From Watersipora subatra (Eukaryota > Bryozoa > Gymnolaemata > Cheilostomatida > Watersiporidae): a stretch of DNA of 64,000 bases. The position numbers were made by a program, and so were the translations under genes. Shown one piece after another: positions 23,294-35,700 of this stretch. How positions within the stretch are numbered: the first letter of the stretch is position 1; the number at the start of each line of letters is the position of its first letter. Below the pieces are notes generated by a model. The model did not search any database, was not told the origin of the DNA, and saw only the letters and a program-made list of their open reading frames with translations. The DNA lies in NCBI RefSeq assembly GCF_963576615.1, contig NC_088711.1, positions 10,162,869-10,226,868 of the forward strand, written 5' to 3'.

Positions 23294-26200
23294 GTATATT
23301 TACCAATTGTACCTGGGCTTGTTCTGAAACATGAACACATGAGTCAGTAATAGTATTAATGGCTGCTGTTAAAGTTTAGCTATTTCAAAACTACGTGTAT
23401 TTATGAAGAGTTGATAGACAAAATCAGTTTCTTTTGTTGCTTGATACAAGTTGTTCATCATGTATGTAAGACTCAATATATGCATTTATCTTCATACTTT
23501 GGTTTATCATATAATGTAAGATTGTTGGATGAAACATCAACCACAATATCTCACGTCGATGGTGTTCTTTAAAATTGCTGCAGTTAGCTGCATTGCGTAT
23601 GCTTTACATAATATTGAGAGTTTCTATTGTTACTATTTATTACCATTCAACTGTTGATGATTTGATGGCTTATTAATCTATTATTTGTTTCAAAGAACAA
23701 AACGAAAACAAGGCAAACCAGCCGTACAAGATATTCAAAGTGATATTTATGATAAGGTAAAATCTTTCTGCAAGGATTGCATCGAGCAATCAGAAGTTAT
23801 TCTTGTTGAGTCAGAATGCGACTGGGACCGAGCTTACACACTGATATGTGAGGATCTCGCCACTCTCAAGGTGATAAAATTATTTCAAATGGTTTTACCC
23901 TTTTCCTTATTGGATACCCGCCTTTTTAACGCAATAGTAATTTTACTCTTTCGCCATACCTCGCCTATGCGTAAGAGTTGTTAATCAAATTACGTTGTCA
24001 AGAAAATTTGCCCAGTTCTGTTGATGTATTTATGCCTACACTTTTCTTCTATTTTAAAAATAAACACTCTCACATAGTTCATCAAATTTAAGCATTACAT
24101 CAGCTAACCTTTGACAGAGTTATTTTTTGATGACAATGTTTGTTTTAATAAATACGTCTTTTTAGTATAGCAGTACAAATAATCATGCCATCGATGTAGG
24201 CGCAATTGGGTATAAGGTTCCATTGCTGGTCTAAAACAAGCTTTATGCCAAAATGCTTGCTGCCACCTGGTTCATTTGCGTTACAATATAGCAGCATGAG
24301 AAGCTACTGCAGAGCTTTTTTCAAGGCATTTTGCTTAGTGTTTGCAACAAGTGCCTCATACTGACATTTGTTCTTATTCGATTTAAAACTGCTGTTTAAG
24401 CTAAAGATCATCACTGAAAGTTTGTACCAAGGGTTTAAGCTGAATACACCAAGTTCTTAGTTTGGGTTAAACAGATGAAAAGTGGCATGAATGCCTATTG
24501 AATATATAAAATGTACATGCATTCATTTTAAAGGTTGACAAAAAATTCACATTACAGTTGTTTGGTATCAAAAGATTCACCATGTCTTACTCTGTTGTGT
24601 TGTAGGTGCAAAATATGTGGAAACGTGATTACAAGCTTTTAAAAGCTCAATAACAAACAGTTAATCACAGCCATCACGAAAACGCTGTAGATTGGAATCA
24701 ATTTATTTCTCTGATGTACTCAAACAATTTGGTTATTGTTTTGACATGTGATGTTATCATGTGGATTGAAAGGCCATTGAAAGGCTTAATATAAAACTTC
24801 TCGTAGCACTAGTTTATGACAAACACTTTGGGTTCTACCGGAGAACCCGTATTAAATATAGATGCTCGCTCCTTTACAGTTTTGTTTCGACTTGGTCTAA
24901 TCGTCTAGTCGTAATCTGATCATGTGGCCCATACTTCCTGCCAAACAGCGCGAATAATGTCTGCAGCATTTTTCGACTATCACAGGTGACCAACAGGCTC
25001 ATCATGTTTATCAGAGGATGATATGCACTCCTTCGAGCTAAGGTTAAAAAATTAAACGAATTTTTACAGTGGGTTTTGAGATATCAGTGCTCAAAGTGAC
25101 AGCATTACAACAATAATGAAACAGATGCGTAAGAACAATAGACATGGTTTTATTGAATGAATGAAGTATATTTGTGAAAATATTTTGACGAATGAGGTTG
25201 CATGAAAGTGTGAACAGAAGCCGTCGTGTTCAACTACGTCCCATTTGAGCCGTTTTGGAAACAGATTCCAATCTACGGCGTTTTTGTGATGGCTGTGATT
25301 AACTGTTCGTTTTTGAGCTTTTAAAAGCTTGTGATCACATTTTCACATATTTTGCACCTACGACGCAGCAGAGTAAGACATGGTGAATTTTTTTGATACC
25401 AAACAACTAAAATGTAAATTTTGTTGCAAGTCAACCTTTAAATATTTCTGTCATATTTTTAGAATCATATTTGTGTATCATTCTGCAAAACTCCCTTTCT
25501 TGTACCTTATTTATGCCATCGGCGCAATTAGTCTCTCTTTATTATGAAGTCATTGACGCTGTAAAATGGTATTTTTGCATGCTCCAAATTAATTTATTGC
25601 TGAGGATTAAAATGCTGGTGCAACCATCTTGCTGCCTTGCCAGTAATAATCTCACCATTACAATAATCAAAGATAAACTTAGTATCAACTTCATCATCTT
25701 ATTTACGAATTTGGTTTGTTACATCGACAATGATTGTTCTGTTACATCTATCAGCCGTGCTAACACGGCGTAGATAATTTCAAGTGATACGTTAATGCTG
25801 TTCTGTCATCATTTCCTTTTAGATACTGCTCTACATTTCTAAAAATTTTCTTCCATCCTTTTTGTCAAATCATCTTGATAAAATTTGTGAATTCAATGTG
25901 ATAGTATATAACTAATATTTTGATAAGCATGAGTATAGTTTATAGTGCAATTGTATTGACAAAGGGTAAGAGGAGGTAATTCCCCTCTATCATAAACTGG
26001 TCTGAAAAGAATGAGATAAAGTTATTGAATGAATATTTACATGCTACACCTGGTATTGAATGTCAATGTTTCAGAATAAATGTTAAATGATAAAGCTGCT
26101 GGTGTTCATTCTAGCAATGTTAACATTAACCCTTTGAAGTGTTTATGTTCATTCTAGCAATGTTAACATTAACCCTTTGAAGTGTTTATGTTCATTCCTT

Positions 26201-29200
26201 TAGCCTATCAGTGTATTATTATTATTATTATCAGTGTACAGTAATTCTTATTTGCTTTGAATATCGGTTGTCAAACATTTGTGAGAACATAGCTTAGATA
26301 GACTGGAGCACTTGCTTTGGTTGTGATGCAAATATTTTTAAAAATCCTGGAAATGAATATCTGTTACTATGTGACTAGATTCATGTTTAGATATAAAGTG
26401 TCCTTTTAATAATTTATCTTTTAATTAACTCATAAAAAACTACTAGGGAAATAAGCTCTGTTCCATTTTTTCACATAGTGAATACATTTCACACAACTTT
26501 TACCAGGTGATTGGAATGGATTGTGAGTGGGTCACAAAAGGAAAAAAAAGAAAACCTGTGTCAATGCTACAGTTGTCCACGTTGCATTGCACAGCCCTGG
26601 TTAGGTTGCACTTATTTACTCTACACATTCCTGGTTCTTTAATTGCTCTCATCGAAGACAAAACGTAAGACATTAATCTCTATCCATGTACATGTAAGTT
26701 AGGATAGTGTCTATTGAGTTTACCCCTATTTCTCTACGCTAGTTTGGGATCATCTACATTGATTTTAATTTTAGTACATTGCACCAACTACATCGCATTG
26801 ACTACATCGTACTGACTACATCGTACTGACTACATCGTACATACTACATCGTACTGACTACATCGTACTGACTACATCGTACTGACTACATCGCACTGAC
26901 TACATCGTACTGACTACGTCGCACTGACTACATTGACTGACTACATTGCACTGACTACATTGTACTGACTACATCGTACTGACTACATCGTACTGACTAC
27001 ATTGTACTGATTATATTGCACTGACTACATTGACTGACTACATCGCACTGACTACATTGTACTGACTACATTGACTGACTATATCGTACTGACTACATCG
27101 CACTGACTACATCGTACTGACTACATTGTACTGATTACATTGCACTGACTACATTGACTGATTACATTGCACTGACTACATTGACTGACTACATCGCACT
27201 GACTACATTGTACTGACTACATTGACTGACTACATTGCACTGACTACATCGTACTGACTACATCGTACTGACTACATTGCAATGATTACATCGTACTGAC
27301 TACATTGTACTGACTACATTGCACTGACTACATCGCACTGACTACATCGTACTGACTACATCGTACTGACTACATTGCAATGATTACATCGTACTGACTA
27401 CATTGTACTGACTACATTGCACTGACTACATCGCACTGACTACATCGTACTGACTGCATCGTACTGACTACATCGTACTGATTACATTGCACTGACTACA
27501 TTGACTGACTACATCGCACTGACTACATTGACTGACTACATCGTACTGACTACATTGCACTGACTACATCGTAATGACTATATTGTACTGACTACATTGC
27601 AATGACTACATCGTACTGACTACATCGCACTGACTACATCGTACTGACTACATTGCACTGACTACATTGTACAGACTACATTGTACTGATTACATTGCAC
27701 TGACTACATTGACTGACTACATCACACTGACTACATTGACTGACTACATCGTACTGACTACATTGTACTGACTACATCATACTGACTACATTGACTGACT
27801 ACATCGTACTGACTACATCGTACTGACTACATTGCAATGATTACATCGTACTGACTACATTGTACTGACTACATTGCACTGACTACATCGCACTGACTAC
27901 ATCGTACTGACTACATCGTAATGACTACATCGTACTGACTACATCGTACTGACTACATCATACTGACTACATTGCAATGACTACATCGTACTGACTACAT
28001 CGTACTGACTACATCGCACTGACTACATTGTACTGACTACATGGCAATGACTACATTGTACTGACTACATCGTACTGACTACATTGTACTGACTACATCT
28101 ACTGACTACATCGTACTGACTACATTGACTGACTACATCGCACTGACTACATCGTACTGACTACATCGTTCTGACTACATTGACTGACTACATCGCACTG
28201 ACTACATCGTACTGACTACATTGACTGACTACATTGACTGACTACATCGTACTGACTACATTGTACTGACTACATCGTAATGACTACATCGTACTGAATA
28301 CATCGTACTGACTACGTCGTACTGACTACATCGTACTGATTACATCGTACTGACTACATTGTACTGACTACATCATACTGACTACATTGACTGACTACAT
28401 CGTACTGACTACATCGTACTGACTACATTGCAATGATTACATCGTACTGACTACATTGTACTGACTACATCGCACTGACTACATCGCACTGACTACATCG
28501 TACTGACTACATCGTAATGACTACATCGTACTGACTACATCGTACTGACTACATCATACTGACTACATTGCAATGACTACATCGTACTGACTACATCGTA
28601 CTGACTACATCGCACTGACTACATTGTACTGACTACATCTGCTGATTACATCGTAATGACTACATCGTACTGACTACATCGTACTGACTACATCGTAATG
28701 ACTACATTGTACTGACTACATGGCAATGACTACATTGTACTGACTACATCGTACTGACTACATCTACTGATTACAACTACATGGCTGTGTTACCAGGTCA
28801 TATTAGACATTTCAAATGTTTTCTGCAGACTCCAAGCTTGAGCAGAAGGCTTGCTGAATAGCCTCGATTCAAGATGTCTCATAGATTTGTATTGTTGTCA
28901 TCAATATATTGTTATACAATTGTTTTATATCATAGATGCAACATTCATGACACCCGATAGCGCATTGCCTCCTTAAAAAAATATCTTTTGTCAGCTTTAG
29001 AAGTTATCCACCCTTTGCATGCATATTAGGAGCAACTAGCTTGTAGGAATTCTTGTGCATGAACAAATATATTTGTATTCTTGTCTTTCTGATACATATA
29101 AGCAGATTTTTAACAGATATTGTGCTGGTTTGTTTTTAGAATTCTCAAAGTAGGTGTGGGAGTCATGGATGACAGAGATAAGCTTTTCTCAGATTACCTG

Positions 29201-29740
29201 ATGTCTATGTTTGGCTGTGTCGACCTCCGATATGTGGCTGGCAGGTATAAAAAATCCTGGTGAGTGGAATATGCTATTTGTTTTCATCGTTATTGTTCCT
29301 ATTTGTTACGTCTTGGTTGAGAATAGTTTTTCCACAACTGTGTTCATGTAGGAACAAAGGTGGCCTTAAAGCCTAGCTCAAGAGGTTGCTGGAATCTCCT
29401 TGAACAAATCCAATCAGCTAAGATGCGGAGATTGGGAGCAAGAACAGCTACCACACAGCATGGTGACTCTCATAAGCAGAATGATATTTACTGTAGTTCA
29501 TTCACTCTGTGTTATGAATTCCTTGGTACACTTTTAGTGCGATTGCAAGATGCGCTGTTATTAGTTTTTATAATGGCCTTCTCTGGTAGCTAATTTATAA
29601 GTGTTAGAAATCTCTAATGATCAGCACATCACTCGTTTTGAGAAATTGATTTTCCAACAGTTTGATCTTAAGGTAATAGTCAAATGCACCACTAGTTTAA
29701 ATTTGCAGTGATTGCGTTCACCTCCTAATATACATGTATC

Positions 29741-29793
<53 letters not shown>

Positions 29794-32700
29794 TATATCT
29801 ATTTTATATATACAGGTATATATATATACCGTAAGACCTCTAATTAACGCTACCTCTATTTGAACGCCACTTCCATTAGACGGCCGTTGACATTATTTGA
29901 TCTTTACGAGCCCATTATATCAATTGATCAGTAGAATAGTGTCCACAAAATCGTATTAATAATTCATCGTTTACATTAATAACAGTTAATTCTCTCGTTG
30001 TCCAATTCCAAAACTTTTAGGATATCTTTTGCCAAAGTTTTAAAAAACAATACCATAGAAATAATCAATAACTGCCACAGGCTAATAGTAGTTCCTTGTT
30101 TAACGCCATCTTGATACTTCGAAGTACATGTATATAAAAAACAGTTTACATTTACGATGGTAGATGAATGACTAGTTTTAGGGTGAAGGTTGTGTTTAGC
30201 GAGCAAAACTTTTACGCGTTGCATTTGTGCTAATTACAACGGGTAAAAGTATTGCTCTGCCAAAAAATTGTTTGGACGCTAATATCGACTAGTTCAGTAG
30301 TGCAAAGGAAAAGTTGAGTTTAGAAGACATTGTAAAAGGCATTGGACAACCAGAAGAAACACATGCCATCGAAAGCAACAGTCAGAACGCAGCTATTTGA
30401 TCAAACGATGCAAATATCTTTGTTTTAAAAATGTTAACTTTTGTTTCTGCATGTAATATAAGTATGGTTCATTTATGTCACGTGTTCATGAGTATATATG
30501 TTTGTAGCATTTGATCGATTATCGTTATATAATTTATAAATTCGCAGATTTATATCATATTATTTAATAAGCATTCTTGCAGTTATCTTAACACAGCTTA
30601 CAATGGATTGACGCTCGTAGCACCTCTTCTATAGCATATAAAAAGCTAACGTTGGCTGCAAACTATAGCAAACATATTAATGAGTGCAATGAGATTTTAT
30701 TCAACATTGGTAAATATAAATATAAAATAAAAATATGCCTTTAAATTTAGATCGGAACAAAAAATTGAAAGCGCCAACAAATCGCGAAGCAAGGCACAGG
30801 CTATAATATAGATCATAGATCACTTGCAAGCAATAGATAATAACTGGTAGAGATATCCTTCGGCTTCCCAATGCGTATTTTATTTAGAAATCTTTGGCAA
30901 GTTAAAGGTAAATTAGCAGATTTATTGCATCCAGAAGTTTTAACATTGCTCTACCGGAAGAAGAGGGCAAAATATAGGTGATATTTGTTTCGTCCGAAAC
31001 AGAGCTAAATTTATCTTCCCAAAATTCTGAGGAGCCATTTGAGAAATAAAACGCCAGCCTCTATTTGAACGCCACTTTCAATTGACCACTACTAGAGAGG
31101 AAGGGTTGAAAAGTAGAGCGCCTTGTCGTTCAATTAGAGGTTTTATGGTATATATATATATACAATATATATACATATATACAATATAAATATATACCAT
31201 AAAACCCATAAAAGTATATGCTCCCTTTGGTTCGGTTGAGCTTTCAGTAAGAAGTGCAGCACTATTAGCCTTCGTGCATAGCTCATCACCATTGTGATTT
31301 GAGCTTTTTGGTGTCAGCACATTGACTTTCTTCAAGTCTGTGAGGCAGCTCACTTGTTTCATGGCAGAAAGTCAACTCTCATTAGTAATGGGATTTGTGT
31401 CCCTTGCCTGCACTGAGTTGCACTGATGAGGCTTCATTAGCCGAGACAGTACTGTCTGTAGCATGAGTATATATATATATATATATATTAGCTGTGCTAT
31501 CCGGCGTTGCCCGGTATTAAAAATCAGCTTATAAACAATGAGAGGTAATGAGAGTTGCCTGCCACTTGCTATTAGCCTGGTACATTGTCAATGGATAATT
31601 TGAGTAAGCTTACTAATAAGAGCTAACTACTTGCTCTCTAATGATTGAGTATGCATAAAATTACACTAGCTACTGCTCTCCTTGATGTTGCGTCGTAACG
31701 GAAAGCTGTAGTGTATTTGCATTCATATAACGACTTATATTGCTCAATAAGTCCATCAGGCTCGTGTGGCTTAATTGGTAAGGAATTGGACTGGTGATTG
31801 AGTAGTCCGAGATCCAATCATCTGTGATAAGGATTCTTTATTCCAAGATTTTAATAGCTATAGCTTGACAAACACAAAGACAAACTTTGAGAAATATATA
31901 GATTGGCAATAATTTTATTTCAAACAAATTTTTGTTCAAATTAGGCCATACAACAATCTTAAATCAAAACAAAAAACCAGCAACAGTTAGCCAATATAAT
32001 CAAGTAAATGTTTGACGTAGAGTGTTTAAAATACTTTTCTCTGATATAGTATATATATATACATGCGTAAAACATCTTTCACTGTCTTAACTTGTAAAGA
32101 AAAAACTGAGCAAGACTAGACTTGTCTCAATTTTGACGTTTCCGTGCCACACCTTAATACTCTTCAGTTTTGGTGTTGTTAGTTGTATGTATATGCACTA
32201 GCAAAAGTCATATGAATTCACACAGGCCGCATCCTCCTTGACCTTGTAGAGTTGCTATGCAGCCAAAGACTCTCAATCAGGACTCGCCATATTCATGTGT
32301 CTCGTGGCATTGAAGCTTACATCTCTCATGTGGGAAAATGAGGCCAAAGCAATTTGCGCAATACAGACACGAGCCCTGCCCATGTGCCATGGCATCATAG
32401 ACCTCCGCTACAAGGCCGGCAGCGTGAGTATTCTTCATTTGGTCATTCAGTGCTCACAGATGTCTGCAGGATAAATAGTCATTAAATTACTTATCAATAT
32501 TTTATTTTATTTACAACATCTTGCAGTCAAATAGTCGAGTTAAATTTTGTTACATTTCTGAGCATGTTTTATATTTTTATATAATTACGTTACCTGATTC
32601 ATAATAATTCAATTTGTATTAAAATATATAAAGCTGATAATTCAAACATACAGAAATATTGTGAATAATGAATAGTCTTCCATGTTAACTGATGACAAGG

Positions 32701-35700
32701 TATGCGAAAAGAGAATATGACTTTGCGCCGCATTTTGTAGCTAGTTTTTCTTTTGAATAAAATATATTGTCGATTGTATTACGTAGCAGATGTAATATTT
32801 ACTTTTATGTATGGTATGTTTATGGTTCAGATTCACATTGGTAGTTGTCTTGATATCAGCTTCTTTTACTTTATCTGCTTAGTCATTTCCTTGATGCTGT
32901 CAGCTGAACTAGAATAATACCGGTGTGTTTACGGCGGTTTAGCTGTTCAGGAAGAAAGCAGCAGAGTGGTTTGTCTATCTTGAAATTGGCTAGCTACTCA
33001 ACACATCTTATCAAGCCATATACAGTGGTGATACAAATTATGGAACCGCCTTTGAGTTTTACTAAATAATGCGCTATAATAGTTCTCATATTAGTTATAT
33101 TCAGTCCAGATATTAAAAGTTACATATCATTAGAAAGGGAATTTTATCAGCTGTCGCAATGTTTAATTTTTTTCTGCATCCAAACATAATTCCATCGCTA
33201 GTGCAGTTAAAAGTGCAACTAGTCAGGGTGTCTCATAACAAGTCAATTTTTTCAAAAACAGTAGTCTGGTGAATGATGTCTAGAATTTCCGAATTCTTTG
33301 ATCTGCTCAGTTTAACAATCATCTAAGACAACAATTGCATTAAGTGAGACGCCGTGCATTACGCAACGTAACCCAAGTAGTATTGAAAAGTCCTGCTCTC
33401 GGTAAAAGTCATTTTAACAACTTCATCATCATGCCTCAACATCTCACGAAAGAAAAGCGTGCTGTAATAATTCACTTTCATCAGCAAGGGAAATCGCAGA
33501 GGGAAATTGCAAGGCAGGTAGATTGCTCTAAGAAAGGTGTGTTTACAACAATCTGCAGATGGAAGGAAACTGGTCAAGTTGAAGAAAGGGCTGGTAGGGA
33601 AAGGAGAAAGCTAGCAACAGATCGAGTGACCAGACGCCTAGTGAGACTTTCTTTGGTTGATAGACATCTAACCAGTCCTCTGCTAGCCAGTGAGTTAAAA
33701 GAATCAACAGGTACAGAGTTAGCACCAGCAACTGTTCGCAAATCATTGAGAAATAATGGCTTACAAGGCTGTAAAGCTCGTAGAAAACCTTTGTTATCAT
33801 CTCGGCAAAAAAAGGCTCGTCTACAATGGGCAAAAGATCATGTGAATTGGTCACCAGAAGACTGGAGAGCAGTATTATTCAGCGATGAGGGCACATTTAC
33901 TGTGCAAAATCACTCTGGCAACAATTATGTAAGAAGGAAACCTGGTGAAGAGTTTAAACCAGAATGTATTTTACCTACGATAAAGCATCCCACCTCAGTG
34001 ATGGTGTGGGGTTGTTTCTCCGCTGCTGGTCCTGGTAGATTAGGTTTTGTTGATGGTTTGATGAATGCAGAAAAATATTGTGGAGTACTACAAAGTGTGA
34101 TGATACCATCTGCTTGAAGTCTGTTTGATAAAGAGTGGCTGTTTCAGCAAGATCATGTTCCATGCCACACAGCCAGAAGAGTAAAAAAGTGGTTTGCTGA
34201 CAATAACGTTAACACTCTGACTTAGCCTTCTCAGTCACCAGACCTTAACCCAATGAAAAATTTGTGGAGCAGAATAGGCAATCTTGTAACTAAAGACAAA
34301 CCAACTAATAAAAGAAGATTGATGGAGCTTATTGTGCAATCCTGGCATCGAATAGTGGCACCTGAAGAGCTTCAGACACTGACAGATAGTATGCCCAGGC
34401 GCTGCCGAGCAGTGATTGACAACAAAGGCTGGCCAACCAAGTATTGATCATTTTCAGGACTAAAACAGCTCTTTTTAAAGCTACTATACCTTGTCTTTAA
34501 GTTAATTCACAATAAAAGCCATTTCAAAGAAAAGAAATATGTTATTTTATGACTTTTGGTCAGGCACTATTTAATAGAAATGACAACTGTACAGTGACTC
34601 TCTAACAGCTTTCAAAAAACCTCTAATAATATTTTTATAGAAAATACGATGTGGTTTTAATTTAAGTTTATCAAAAAGCCAACATTGTGACGATTCAAAT
34701 GATATATAATTTTTTGTAGTTATGTAAAATTTTGATTGTAGAAAAAACAAACACAACTCAGAATTCATTGCTATGTAACGAAAATTAGAGGCGGTTCCAT
34801 AATTTGTATCACCACTGTATATATAACACGTGTATTCAATGGTCAATTGTTAAATACGTGAAACTGTATGTATAGCAACACAACAGAGTTGGTCTGGTGT
34901 TAAATCTAAATGAGTTGATTGGCTGAAAGGAAGTGTAAATGAGTTGATTGGCTGAAAGAAAATCTAAATGAGTTGATTGGTTGAAAGGAAGTGTAAATGA
35001 GTTGATTGGCTGAAAGAAAATCTAAATGAATTGATTGGCTGAAAGGAACTGTAAATGAGTTGATTGGCTGAAAGGAAATGTAAATGAGTTGATTGGCTGA
35101 AAGGAAATCTAATTGAGTTGATTGGCTGAAAGGAAATTTAGATGAGTTGGTTGACTGAAAGAAAATGTAAATGAGTTGATTGGCTGTAAGGAAATGTAAA
35201 TAAGTTGATTGGCTAATAGGATTTTGTTGGTTCACTTCAGCCTACACCTGGCACTGCAGCCATATCAGTTGTATCAACACCTTCCATTCGGGCTTCGTCC
35301 AAGTGCATCTCTTCTAACGCTCTCCGCTCTAAGGCTATGTACAGTAATTGTGTGATGCAAGCTCCAGATGGTCAGGTGCTCTGCGTTTGTGACGTGAGGA
35401 AGGCGCAGTGGTATTGTGACAAGGAGCTCGCAGGTAACCTATTATAATTGCTTCGAAATGCTAACTGCTGCGCAATACATCAGCCAGCAATCTGTAGTGT
35501 GTTGTAATGTCTAGATAAAGTGTCGGAGGAGGGAGCAGAGGAGCTGGTCATCAGGCTAAGGTTTGAGCCAAGAGGAAGGCCGACCACTGAGAGAGACTAC
35601 TACCGATCTCGTAAGGAAAACATCTGCGTTGTATGCGGAGCTGATGAATCTTTTCTCAGAAAGAATATTGTGCCTAGAGAGTATAGGAAGTAAGTGTATT

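Noticed and set aside
25471..25773. 100-codon plus-strand ORF in an EXD2 intron
   Set aside because: No protein-like pattern or splice signals fitting the EXD2 phases. AT-rich chance frame.
26774..28778. CRISPR-like array
   Set aside because: Units are 14 bp with no spacers, in a eukaryotic intron. It is a minisatellite.
31768..31820. Functional tRNA gene
   Set aside because: Only box-like stretches are present. The cloverleaf cannot be closed with a good acceptor stem, and the same stretch recurs in dispersed repeats.
34571..34846. 91-codon minus-strand ORF
   Set aside because: It covers the 3' end and terminal repeat of the Tc1 element, so it is noncoding.
34906..35235. 109-codon minus-strand ORF with repeating NQLIYISFQPINSF-like units
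   Set aside because: It is the reverse strand of the 29-bp minisatellite. Repeat periodicity keeps the frame open; no gene support.
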